From: JAIVGV01 sp035295985
Lineage (GTDB): Bacteria > Acidobacteriota > Blastocatellia > Pyrinomonadales > Pyrinomonadaceae
Reading direction: 5' to 3'
DNA length: 9,038 nt
Assembly: GCA_035295985.1 (NCBI GenBank)
Contig: DATHBT010000293.1
Coordinates: 1 to 9,038, forward strand
Position numbers and translations under genes: made by a program
The notes under the pieces: model-generated
Databases searched by the model: none
What the model saw: only the letters and a program-made list of their open reading frames with translations
Told to the model about the DNA's origin: nothing
Shown: positions 1 through 5,845 of the stretch, one piece after another
Position numbering within the stretch: the first letter of the stretch is position 1
How the letters are laid out: every line of letters begins with the position of its first letter

Positions 1-41
1 AAGCAGGCGGCGGCCGCTAAGGGTCGTGGGAACATTCTCAT
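1..41 (-). CDS. N-terminus of an unknown, possibly exported protein (truncated by window edge)
   Basis: Reading leftward from an ATG at 41, the frame stays open to the edge and gives MRMFPRPLAAAAC plus two bases. A second in-frame ATG lies at 35. An AGGAG motif on the minus strand (plus-strand 52-56) sits 10 bases before the ATG, and a plausible promoter lies further upstream at 79-107. Promoter, Shine-Dalgarno and start are thus in the right order, which is why this short piece is called. The basic residues followed by an alanine run could begin a signal peptide, and Cys13 could belong to a lipobox, but too little is visible to say. It runs in the same direction as nfu, 284 bases downstream of it. 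The function is not recognisable. Confidence 0.5.
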   Translation of the reverse strand, partial: MRMFPRPLAAAAC

Positions 42-78
42 TTTCAGTTGACTCCTGGGAGGGCGGCGGGGACCCGGA

Positions 79-107
79 GATAAAATCCTGCGGCAAGTTT
101 TACGCAA
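79..107 (-). promoter_or_regulatory. Putative sigma-70-type promoter for the leftward partial gene
   Basis: On the minus strand TTGCGT (102-107) and TTTATC (79-84) are separated by exactly 17 bases. The expected transcription start, near 72, would give a leader of about 30 bases with AGGAG before the ATG at 41. Both boxes match the consensus only partly, so the call rests mostly on spacing and on the downstream ribosome binding site and start. Confidence 0.4.
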
Positions 108-185
108 TAACGCGTGCCGCGTTCCAAAATAATGTTCGGGCGGGCGGCGCGCCGTCCGGGATTCGGGTGAGTGGGGACGGGTCGC

Positions 186-300
186 ACTCACCACAGAGAC
201 ACGGAGAACACGGAGGGGCACGGAGAGTTGAACGCTTTCCTCTGTGCTACCTCTGTGTCCTCTGTGCCTTCGTGGTGAGTCGAGATCAGAAAGCGTTCAA
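186..300. repeat. Compound inverted repeat (ACTCACCACAGAGACAC type) with a second, overlapping inverted repeat
   Basis: The arm at 186-226 begins ACTCACCAC and continues as purine-rich CACAGAG/CACGGAG-like units. It recurs in inverse orientation at about 239-280, which ends GTGGTGAGT, with a few mismatches. A second inverted repeat uses the loop: TTGAACGCTTTC at 228-239 is exactly complementary in inverse to 289-300. RNA or single-stranded DNA could form one or the other hairpin, but not both cleanly. Similar CACAGAGACAC palindromes recur in intergenic DNA of several environmental phyla (recalled, not searched). No transposase is present and no U-tract follows either arm, so it does not look like a standard terminator. 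The rest of the gap 42-325 holds only the leftward promoter and ribosome binding site and a short GC palindrome near 141-156. Confidence 0.8.
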
Positions 301-325
301 GTCGAATCTCAAACCAGGCGCACGA

Positions 326-901
326 TCAGATCGTGACGACTTCAAGCTCCGGGTCGATCTCCTGCTGGAGCATCCCCTCGATTGCCATCAGCGTCCCTGA
401 GAGCGAGCTGGGGCAACTGCCGCACGCGCCCTGGTACTTGATCGTCAGACGCTTGTCTTCGAGGCCGACCACTTCGAGCCAGCCGCCGTCGGCCGCGAGG
501 TACGGCCGGATGCGCTCGTCCAGAATCTCGTTGATCCGCAGCAGTCGCGGGTCGTCGCTCAAGACCGCGCCGAGCGCGCCGCCGAGAGCGCCCGCGCCGG
601 CCGTCGCCGCCGCTGCGGCAGCGCCGTTGCCCGCGCCGGCCGCAGCGCGGATGGGCACGGCGAGCCGCGGGAGGAGATCGTCCCAGTCCTCTTCCTCCTG
701 CTTCTCGACCGTGATCATGTTGCCCATGTAGAAGACGGAGACGACCGGCCCCACGTCGAATATCGAGTTGGCGAGCGGATCACCCTCGGCCTCCGCACGG
801 TTGCGGAACGAGCGGGCCGCGCCAGTCGTGACCGGCTCGCGCAGGACGAACTTGACGGCGTTCGGGTTCGGCGTCTCTTCGATGTTGTCGATCTTCGGCA
901 T
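326..901 (-). CDS. nfu: Nfu-type iron-sulfur cluster scaffold/carrier protein
   Basis: A 191-residue cytoplasmic protein with two domains. Residues 2-87 match the Nfu N-terminal domain, with TPNPNAVKF near the start and the GPVVSVFYMGNMITV core. An Ala/Gly-rich linker spans roughly 87-114. The C-terminal NifU-like domain covers roughly 119-191 and contains YLAADGGWLEV and the cluster-binding pair C160-G-S-C163. Family knowledge: Nfu proteins bind a [4Fe-4S] cluster through this CxxC, between two monomers, and pass it to client enzymes. The start at 901 is chosen because GGGAGAAG lies seven bases upstream on the minus strand and the N-terminal domain begins there; an upstream extension to 1129 is low-complexity and would run through the promoter region. 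It is transcribed away from bshA. No suf or isc genes are seen nearby. The alanine-rich linker is longer than usual for the family. Confidence 0.93.
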   Translation of the reverse strand: MPKIDNIEETPNPNAVKFVLREPVTTGAARSFRNRAEAEGDPLANSIFDVGPVVSVFYMGNMITVEKQEEEDWDDLLPRLAVPIRAAAGAGNGAAAAAATAGAGALGGALGAVLSDDPRLLRINEILDERIRPYLAADGGWLEVVGLEDKRLTIKYQGACGSCPSSLSGTLMAIEGMLQQEIDPELEVVTI

Positions 902-983
902 CAAACTTCTCCCAAAATGATTCCCATGCTGCTCGCGCCAGTCAGTCAGGCCGGCGCACAACCTGAATACCCTATGCGCCTTG

Positions 984-989
984 ATTATA
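984..989 (-). promoter_or_regulatory. Perfect -10 box (TATAAT) upstream of nfu
   Basis: The minus strand reads TATAAT at 989-984, in otherwise very GC-rich DNA. Transcription would start near 977 and leave a leader of about 76 bases before the nfu ATG at 901. At 17-base spacing the -35 position (about 1007-1012) is GC-rich and does not resemble TTGACA, so an activator or an alternative promoter remains possible. Between this box and 1079 there is only a GC-rich stretch with a small CCAC/GTGG hairpin (about 1016-1027) and an A/T patch at 1049-1061; no gene is visible there. Confidence 0.5.
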
Positions 990-1079
990 CCCCGCCGGGG
1001 CGGGCGGCCGCACCCACCGGGGTGGCGGGGAAGCGGCCCGCGGCGCGTTTTAAAAAAATAATTCGGGGCGGGGACGCGC

Positions 1080-1118
1080 AAAATATAAGTTGCTAAAATC
1101 CCCGGCCCGTCGTATAGT
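1080..1118 (+). promoter_or_regulatory. Strong sigma-70-type promoter with an A/T-rich upstream element, reading towards bshA
   Basis: TTGCTA (1090-1095) and TATAGT (1113-1118) are separated by exactly 17 bases. AAAATATAAG (1080-1089) abuts the -35 box, like an UP element. The predicted start is near 1125. This is the best promoter in the window by both box quality and spacing. It directly precedes the two-hairpin element ending in a terminator at 1206 and lies about 210 bases before bshA. Confidence 0.65.
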
Positions 1119-1122
1119 CCAG

Positions 1123-1206
1123 GTCTCACTTGTCCCCCTTTTACAGGTGAGACAAGTTGAGACGAGAGGCAGACGGTAGCGAGGGCCGCCTGCCTCTTGC
1201 TTTTTT
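1123..1206 (+). ncRNA. Candidate small RNA or bshA 5' leader (two hairpins, ends in terminator)
   Basis: Starting from the promoter at 1090-1118, about 80 bases fold into two stems. Stem 1 pairs GTCTCACTTGTC (1123-1134) with GACAAGTTGAGAC (1151-1163), giving 12 pairs with one bulged T at 1157. An alternative pairing, GTCTCAC 1123-1129 with GTGAGAC 1147-1153, is also available, so the 5' part could switch between two forms. Stem 2 (1164-1198) is followed by six T residues and looks like an intrinsic terminator. No plus-strand gene lies upstream within the intergenic region, so the terminator must end either a short independent RNA or a leader transcript of bshA. I do not recognise any known riboswitch or RNA family in it, and no convincing reading frame was seen inside. 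Confidence 0.4.
1164..1206 (+). terminator. Rho-independent terminator-like hairpin
   Basis: AGAGGCAG (1165-1172) pairs with CTGCCTCT (1190-1197), closed below by a G-T pair. After an A-C mismatch, CGG pairs with CCG and leaves a nine-base loop. The stem is followed by TGC and TTTTTT (1201-1206). The T-run also borders the left arm of the heptamer repeat. It lies upstream of bshA in the same direction, which suits attenuation or the end of a small RNA. Confidence 0.6.
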
Positions 1207-1330
1207 AGCTGTTAGCTATTAGCTATTAGCTGTTAGCCAGACAAAGGCGGACAGCCCCGGCTTCTAGCTGACAGCTTTTCTCTTTTTGGTTTGGTTTTAG
1301 CTAATGGCTAACGGCTAATAGCTAACAGCT
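1206..1330. repeat. Heptamer tandem array arranged as a long inverted repeat before bshA
   Basis: The left arm, 1206-1240, consists of five consecutive 7-base units (TAGCTGT, TAGCTAT, TAGCTAT, TAGCTGT, TAGCCAG). The right arm, 1298-1330, is its inverse, with units TAGCTAA, TGGCTAA, CGGCTAA, TAGCTAA and CAGCT. Over 32 positions the arms differ at four sites, all transitions; three become G-U pairs in RNA. A shorter related piece, TAGCTGACAGCT, lies in the spacer near 1265-1276, and the spacer ends in a T/G-rich tract (1277-1298). The right arm ends four bases before the bshA start codon and occupies the place where a ribosome binding site would be. Confidence 0.85.
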
Positions 1331-1334
1331 TCTC

Positions 1335-2459
1335 ATGAACATCGGCATCACGGTCTATCCGACTTACGGCGGGAGCGGCATCGTCGGCTCGGAGCTGGGG
1401 AAGGAGCTGGCGGCTCGTGGGCACAGCGTCCACTTCATCGCGTCGAGTTTGCCGACGCGGCTGACGGAGCTCGGCGAGCGGGTGTGCTTCCACGAGGTGG
1501 AGATGATGTCGTACCCGCTCTTCGAGCACCAGCCGTACACGCTGGCGCTGGCGACTAAGATGGCGACCGTCGCAGAGAACGAACGATTAGACCTGCTCCA
1601 CGTCCACTACGCCATCCCGCACTCGATCAGCGCCATCCTCGCGCGCGAATCCCTGAAGCCGCAGCGCCGACTGCCCGTCGTCACCACGCTGCACGGAACC
1701 GACATCACGCTCGTCGGATCGGATCGCACCTACCTGCCCATCACGCGCTACGGCATCGCGCAGTCGGACGGGGTGACGGCCATCTCCGAATACCTGAAGC
1801 GCGCGACCGTGGAGACCTTCGGCCCCGGAGAGATCGAGGTCATCCCGAACTTCGTCTGCGGCTCGGAGTATTTCCGGCGCGACGTGCCGGAGTTGCGTCG
1901 AACGCTCGCGCCCGGCGGCGAGCCGCTCTTGGTTCACGTCTCGAACTTCCGGCCCGTCAAGCGGCCAGTCGATTGCGTCGAGATTCTGGCCGGCGTGAGG
2001 AGGCGCGGCGTGCGTGCGCGGCTCGTGATGGTGGGCGACGGGAGCGAGCGCGGGGCGGCCGAGCACCGCGCCCGCTGCCTGGAAGTCGATGGGCACTGCT
2101 CGTTCGTCGGGAAGCAGCCGCGCATCGCGGACTACCTGTCGGCCGCGGACGTGCTGCTGCTGCCTTCGGAGCAGGAGTCGTTCGGCCTCGCCGCGCTCGA
2201 AGCGATGGCGTGCGAGGTTCCGGTCGTGGCGTCTCGGGTCGGCGGCCTCCCCGAAGTGGTGACGGACGGCGAGACCGGCTGCCTCGCCGAAGTCGGCGAC
2301 GTGGAGAAGATGAGCGAGGACGCGGCCCGCCTGCTCGCCGACAATGAGCTGCGGCGCGAGACGGGGCGGCGCGCGCGCGAGTCGGCGCTGGCGCGCTACG
2401 CCACCGACCTCGTCATCCCGCGCTACGTCTCGTTCTACGAGCGCGTGCTCGCGGCATAA
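1335..2459 (+). CDS. bshA: N-acetyl-alpha-D-glucosaminyl L-malate synthase (bacillithiol biosynthesis)
   Basis: A 374-residue cytoplasmic GT4-family, GT-B fold glycosyltransferase. It joins GlcNAc from UDP-GlcNAc to L-malate, the first step of bacillithiol synthesis. BshA hallmarks are the N-terminal GITVYPTYGGSG loop (4-15), LLHVHYAIPH (87-96), TTLHGTDITLVG (117-128) with the following YLPITRYGI, and the nucleotide-sugar E-x7-E motif E281-E289 within ESFGLAALE. Length and start fit the family. No Shine-Dalgarno precedes the ATG; the preceding bases are the right arm of the heptamer repeat followed by TCTC. Expression could depend on the promoter at 1090-1118 with readthrough of the terminator at 1206. 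The genes for the later steps (bshB deacetylase, bshC ligase) are not in the window. The downstream cyclase gene begins about 100 bases later and has its own possible promoter. Confidence 0.93.
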   Translation: MNIGITVYPTYGGSGIVGSELGKELAARGHSVHFIASSLPTRLTELGERVCFHEVEMMSYPLFEHQPYTLALATKMATVAENERLDLLHVHYAIPHSISAILARESLKPQRRLPVVTTLHGTDITLVGSDRTYLPITRYGIAQSDGVTAISEYLKRATVETFGPGEIEVIPNFVCGSEYFRRDVPELRRTLAPGGEPLLVHVSNFRPVKRPVDCVEILAGVRRRGVRARLVMVGDGSERGAAEHRARCLEVDGHCSFVGKQPRIADYLSAADVLLLPSEQESFGLAALEAMACEVPVVASRVGGLPEVVTDGETGCLAEVGDVEKMSEDAARLLADNELRRETGRRARESALARYATDLVIPRYVSFYERVLAA

Positions 2460-2506
2460 GTCGCCGCCAAACACCGATTCGCCCTGTTCATCCCGCCGAT
2501 CCCGTC

Positions 2507-2512
2507 TATAAT
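2507..2512 (+). promoter_or_regulatory. Perfect -10 box (TATAAT) upstream of the ferredoxin-cyclase gene
   Basis: TATAAT lies in the 101-base gap after bshA, in otherwise GC-rich DNA. The predicted start near 2519 would give a leader of about 42 bases to the ATG at 2561. The -35 region (about 2484-2490, CTGTTCA) matches poorly. It suggests that the cyclase, and perhaps nth behind it, can be transcribed independently of bshA. Confidence 0.45.
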
Positions 2513-2560
2513 TACACGGCCAGAAACTCCCCGCGGCCCGTCGCGTTAAGGGTGACGAAG

Positions 2561-3502
2561 ATGAGCAGTCCCCCACCAGCCGTCCGTATCCATTTCGATC
2601 CCGACGAGCGTGAGGTCGAGACGAACGAGTCGGACACCGTCCTCGACGCGTCGCTGCGCGCCGGCATCCCGCACGCGCACGCCTGCGGCGGCAACGCGCG
2701 CTGCTCGACCTGCCGCGTCTCCGTCGAGGCGGGCCTTGAGCACTGCGCCCCGCTGGGCGAGCGCGAGCGCGCGTTGGCCGAACGTCTTCGCTTCAGCCCC
2801 GAAGTCCGCCTCGCCTGCCAGACCACCGTCCGCGGCGACGTGAGCGTGCGCCGTCTCGTGTTGGACGAAGAGGACGTGGAGCTTACCCGGCACATGACCG
2901 CGGGCAGCGCGCCCGCCTCGCTCGGCGAGGAGAAAGAGATCGCAATCCTCTTCGCCGACATACGCGGCTTCACCTCGCTCTCCGAGCGGCTGCCGCCCTA
3001 CGACGTGATCTACGTCCTCAACCGCTACTTCAACCACATGGGCCGCGTCATCTCTGCGCACGGCGGCTACATCGACAACTACATGGGCGACGGGCTGATG
3101 GCCCTCTTCGGCGTGGACGATCCGCAGGACGCGCCGCTGAGCGCGGTTCGCGCCGGCCTCGGCATGATCGAGGAGGTCGGCCGCCTCCGGCCGCACTTCG
3201 AGTCGCTCTATGACGCGAGCTTCCGCATCGGCGTCGGCATACACTTCGGCGAGACCATCGTCGGCACGGTCGGCGCGACGGGCAGGCGGCGCATGACGGC
3301 CATCGGCGACGCCGTCAACTTCGCGAGCCGCGTCGAGGCGGCGAACAAGGAGTACGGCACGGAGCTGCTCGTCTCGGCCGAGACTTACGAGCGCGTGCGC
3401 GAACACGTCCGCGCGGGCCGCGAGATACCGCAGGCCGTCCTCAAGGGCAAGGCCGGCGCGCACGCGCTCTACGAGGTGACGGGATTGAGCGAGGGCGCTT
3501 GA
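2561..3502 (+). CDS. [2Fe-2S] ferredoxin-class III adenylate/guanylate cyclase fusion
   Basis: A 313-residue soluble protein. Residues 6-103 form a ferredoxin domain with the adrenodoxin-type spacing C42-x5-C48-x2-C51 and a fourth ligand at C86, so a [2Fe-2S] cluster is expected. Residues 123-308 are a class III cyclase catalytic domain: FADIRGFTSL with metal-binding D133, NYMGDGLMALF with D177, then AIGDAVNFASR giving N253 and R257, the transition-state residues. T246 occupies the purine-reading position that is Asp in most adenylate cyclases; Thr is typical of class IIIb. The partner Lys is replaced by N173, so substrate preference (ATP or GTP) is uncertain. The likely role is redox- or Fe-S-status-controlled production of a cyclic nucleotide. 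ATG at 2561 is preferred because AAGG lies eight bases upstream; a GTG at 2552 would add three residues. No membrane segment is visible. nth follows after 28 bases. Confidence 0.9.
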   Translation: MSSPPPAVRIHFDPDEREVETNESDTVLDASLRAGIPHAHACGGNARCSTCRVSVEAGLEHCAPLGERERALAERLRFSPEVRLACQTTVRGDVSVRRLVLDEEDVELTRHMTAGSAPASLGEEKEIAILFADIRGFTSLSERLPPYDVIYVLNRYFNHMGRVISAHGGYIDNYMGDGLMALFGVDDPQDAPLSAVRAGLGMIEEVGRLRPHFESLYDASFRIGVGIHFGETIVGTVGATGRRRMTAIGDAVNFASRVEAANKEYGTELLVSAETYERVREHVRAGREIPQAVLKGKAGAHALYEVTGLSEGA

Positions 3503-3530
3503 GGCAGCCTCGCCCGTTCGGAATTTAGAG

Positions 3531-4238
3531 ATGAGCACCGCGAGTCCACAGCTTTCGCCCGAAGCATTCGGGGACGAAGAAGGGAAGCCGCTTCAGTACA
3601 TCATCCAGAACCTCGAACGCGCCTACGGAGTCCCCGTCAACAAGTGGACTGACTGGGACCCGCTCGACATGCTCGTCGCCACCGTGCTCTCGCAGGCGAC
3701 GAGCGACGTGAACTCCGACCGCACCTGGGACGCGCTCAAGCGACGCTTCCCCACGTGGGGGCAGGTTCTCCGCGCGCGCGAATCGACGCTCGCCGACACG
3801 ATCCGCGCGGGCGGCCTCGCCAACCAGAAGGCCCGCGTCATCCGCGACATACTCCGCCAGGTGAGGGAGCGCACGGGTGCGCTCTCGCTCGAATTCCTGC
3901 GCCACGCGCCGACGAACGAGGCCGCCGCGTTCCTCTCTTCGCTGCGCGGCGTCGGCCCTAAAACGGTCGCCTGCACGCTCCTCTTCGCGTGCGGCAAAGA
4001 CATCTTCCCGCTCGACACGCACATCTTCCGCGTCCTGCGCCGCGTCGGCCTCGTCCCCGCGAAGTGTTCCGACGCGCGCGCCCACGAACTGATGACCGCG
4101 CTCGTGCCCGCCGGCAAGTTCTACTCCTTCCACGTCAACCTCATCCGCCACGGCCGCGCCCTCTGCCGCCCGCGCGATCCGCTTTGCGAACGCTGCCCCA
4201 TAGTGGAATACTGCGACTACGGCCAGGCGCGGATTTAA
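3531..4238 (+). CDS. nth: Endonuclease III (DNA glycosylase/AP lyase)
   Basis: A 235-residue base-excision repair enzyme that removes oxidised pyrimidines and cleaves the abasic site. The helix-hairpin-helix is LRGVGPKTVACTLLFACG (138-155) with catalytic K144, followed by FPLDTHIFRVLRRVG with catalytic D162. LSQATSD (53-59) matches the conserved helix near the active-site cleft. The C-terminal [4Fe-4S] cluster motif is complete: C212-x6-C219-x2-C222-x5-C228. It is slightly longer than E. coli Nth owing to about 20 extra N-terminal residues. The start has only a weak GAG immediately upstream. Its close spacing to the cyclase gene (28 bases) suggests cotranscription. Confidence 0.94.
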   Translation: MSTASPQLSPEAFGDEEGKPLQYIIQNLERAYGVPVNKWTDWDPLDMLVATVLSQATSDVNSDRTWDALKRRFPTWGQVLRARESTLADTIRAGGLANQKARVIRDILRQVRERTGALSLEFLRHAPTNEAAAFLSSLRGVGPKTVACTLLFACGKDIFPLDTHIFRVLRRVGLVPAKCSDARAHELMTALVPAGKFYSFHVNLIRHGRALCRPRDPLCERCPIVEYCDYGQARI

Positions 4239-4246
4239 GACCCGAC

Positions 4247-4273
4247 CGGGCGCGGCGGAAACAAACGCGCCCG
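4247..4273 (+). terminator. GC hairpin after nth (weak terminator candidate)
   Basis: CGGGCGCG (4247-4254) and CGCGCCCG (4266-4273) form a perfect eight-pair stem with an 11-base A-rich loop, just after the nth stop codon. What follows is CGACCCTTTC rather than a proper T-run, so it may only pause transcription or stabilise the 3' end. Confidence 0.3.
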
Positions 4274-4324
4274 CGACCCTTTCAGAGACCAGCTCCACAC
4301 AACCCGAGACGGAGGACGACCAGG

Positions 4325-5245
4325 ATGCGATGCGGCAACTGCGGCAACGAGCTACGGGGGGACGCGAGATTCTGTTCTGTGTGCGGCGCGCCCGTGCCAC
4401 AGGCCCAGCCCTCTTTTTCCGCGCCGCCCCCGGCCGCCACCTTCGGCGATGCGCCGCGCCAGCCCCTGTCGGGTGCGGGCCAGCCGCGCAAGAAGTCCGG
4501 CTGCGGGAAGGTGCTGCTCGTCCTCTTCATCATCGGCCTGCTCGTCCTCGCGGGGCTGGCCGTCGCCGGCTACTTCGCCTACAGGTTCGCAGAGGACAAG
4601 CTGAAGTCTTCCGAGGCCTACACGCACGCCGTCGAGAGGCTGAAGGCCGACCCGGAGGTGACGGGGAAGATGGGCGAGATCAGGGAGACGGGCTTCCCGC
4701 TCGGGGCGTTTAACGAGAACGCCGACGGCACGGGGACGGCCGTCTTCCGCATGTCGGTGACGGGCGCGAAGGCGAGCGGCAACTACGACGTGTCGATGTC
4801 GCGCGCGGGCGGCCGGTGGATCATGCACACGGGCAAGGTCACGCTCAAGAGCGGCGAGGAGATCGAGGTCGAGTCGGACGACGACGAGGCGGCGAAACCG
4901 CCCGAGGTGTTCGAGCCGCCCCCGCCCGCGAAGCCGGGGGCGACCGGCCCCGGCAAGCCCATCTCCGGCGGCGTCCTGAACGGCAAGGCGATCAGCAAGC
5001 CCGAACCCGCGTACCCGGCCGTGGCGAAGGCGGCGCGCGCCTCGGGCACGGTCGTCGTGCAGATCACCGTTGACGAGTCCGGCAAGGTCGCCTCGGCGAG
5101 CGCGGTGTCGGGCCATCCGCTGCTCCGTCAGGCCGCGGTACAGGCGGCCTACCAGGCGAAGTTCTTGCCGACGCTGCTCTCGGGTAAGCCCGTGAAGGTG
5201 ACCGGCACGATCACTTACAACTTCAACCTGCCGGCGCAGGAGTAG
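4325..5245 (+). CDS. Zinc-ribbon, single-span membrane protein with Coa1-like and TonB C-terminal domains
   Basis: A 306-residue protein with an unusual domain order. Residues 3-20 form a zinc ribbon (C3-x2-C6, C17-x2-C20). Residues 27-60 are a Pro/Ala-rich linker. A membrane helix spans about 63-87 (VLLVLFIIGLLVLAGLAVAG). Residues 91-180 resemble the Coa1/Tim21-type alpha/beta fold, with EAYTHAVERLKADPEV and a later VTGAKASGNYDV strand pair. Residues 181-220 are acidic then Pro/Gly-rich. Residues 222-303 are a TonB C-terminal domain (EPAYPAVAKAARASGTVVV, DESGKV, SGHPLL, ITYNFNL). The zinc ribbon should face the cytoplasm and the TonB_C domain the periplasm. Classic TonB needs ExbB/ExbD partners, and none are visible. 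Many acidobacterial proteins carry this TonB_C domain as an envelope module without proven energy transduction. Start support is strong: GGAGG (4311-4315) nine bases before the ATG. The exact function is unknown. Confidence 0.85.
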   Translation: MRCGNCGNELRGDARFCSVCGAPVPQAQPSFSAPPPAATFGDAPRQPLSGAGQPRKKSGCGKVLLVLFIIGLLVLAGLAVAGYFAYRFAEDKLKSSEAYTHAVERLKADPEVTGKMGEIRETGFPLGAFNENADGTGTAVFRMSVTGAKASGNYDVSMSRAGGRWIMHTGKVTLKSGEEIEVESDDDEAAKPPEVFEPPPPAKPGATGPGKPISGGVLNGKAISKPEPAYPAVAKAARASGTVVVQITVDESGKVASASAVSGHPLLRQAAVQAAYQAKFLPTLLSGKPVKVTGTITYNFNLPAQE

Positions 5246-5334
5246 CAGCCGCAGCGGCGTGCGCGCGTGGGGCGACGCGGCGGAATCGGCTCGCGCCGCA
5301 ACCGCTTTCGCCCTTCGCGCGTCAGCTTTCGCCC

Positions 5335-5808
5335 ATGCCATACCTCGTTGACGGCAACAACGTGATGGGCCAGAGCGTCGGCTGGCACAGGGACAGGCGG
5401 CGCGCGCGACTGACCCTGCTCGATGAGCTGGCCGCCTTCGCCGAGCGCAAGGGCGCGTCGGTCTCCGTCGTCTTCGACGGCGCGCCCGACGACTTCGTCG
5501 GTGATAACTCGCTCTACCGCGGCGTGCGAGTCCAGTACGCGGCTCGCGGCTCCGACGCGGACGCGCGCATCAGGTCGATAGTCGAGGCTTCGCGCGAGCG
5601 GCGCACGCTCCTCGTCGTCACCTCCGACCGCGCCCTCGCCGACTCTGTGCGCGCACGCGGCGCGCGGGTCGTGCGCTCCGGCGAGTTCCGCCGGATGATG
5701 GATGAGCCGGCCGGAGAGGACGCCGCGGGCGCGCGCAAAAAAGAGGTCAGGCCCGACGACACCGCACACTGGCTGCGCTACTTCGGCGTCGGGCCTGAGG
5801 ACGAGTGA
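5335..5808 (+). CDS. yacP: NYN-domain ribonuclease of the YacP/Rae1 family
   Basis: A 157-residue cytoplasmic protein with a PIN-like NYN nuclease fold. Acidic positions expected in the active site are visible: LVDGNNVM (D6), VVFDGA (D48), SDADARI (D74/D76) and VTSDRAL (D98). After about residue 122 comes a short charged tail, ending in HWLRYFG. Family knowledge: B. subtilis YacP (Rae1) is a ribosome-associated endonuclease that cuts mRNA in the A site; the present protein is slightly shorter. No Shine-Dalgarno precedes the ATG, and the 89-base gap before it shows no clear promoter. Ribosome-dependent cleavage is inferred from family membership only. Confidence 0.85.
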   Translation: MPYLVDGNNVMGQSVGWHRDRRRARLTLLDELAAFAERKGASVSVVFDGAPDDFVGDNSLYRGVRVQYAARGSDADARIRSIVEASRERRTLLVVTSDRALADSVRARGARVVRSGEFRRMMDEPAGEDAAGARKKEVRPDDTAHWLRYFGVGPEDE

Positions 5809-5845
5809 TCGCCTTCAAACTTCAGTGCCGCGCGCGGCCGGGCGA

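Noticed and set aside
3..20. C-terminal tail of an upstream plus-strand gene ending in TAA at 18-20
   Set aside because: Only five codons are visible, and the minus-strand promoter, ribosome binding site and start explain the same bases better.
186..300. CRISPR array
   Set aside because: The repeats are inverted arms with no regular direct repeats separated by unique spacers, and no cas genes are present.
26..400. Plus-strand frame of 124 codons across the repeat
   Set aside because: It runs through the inverted repeat and the end of nfu in antisense, has no ribosome binding site and no recognisable domain.
1291..1321. Possible promoter inside the heptamer repeat (TTGGTT and TAATAG)
   Set aside because: Spacing is 19 bases and both boxes are poor; the TAATAG comes from the repeat unit. 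It would make bshA nearly leaderless, but the evidence is too weak.
1587..2576. Long minus-strand open frame opposite bshA
   Set aside because: Arg/Ala/His-rich low-complexity product typical of antisense frames in GC-rich genes; bshA motifs on the plus strand are clear.
2546..3538. Long minus-strand frame opposite the ferredoxin-cyclase gene
   Set aside because: Shadow of a well-supported gene; composition is compositionally biased with no domain.
3525..4400. Minus-strand frame opposite nth
   Set aside because: Nth catalytic and cluster motifs are intact on the plus strand; the antisense product is low-complexity.
4352..5341. Minus-strand frame opposite the TonB-family gene
   Set aside because: Arg-rich shadow frame without a ribosome binding site or domain.
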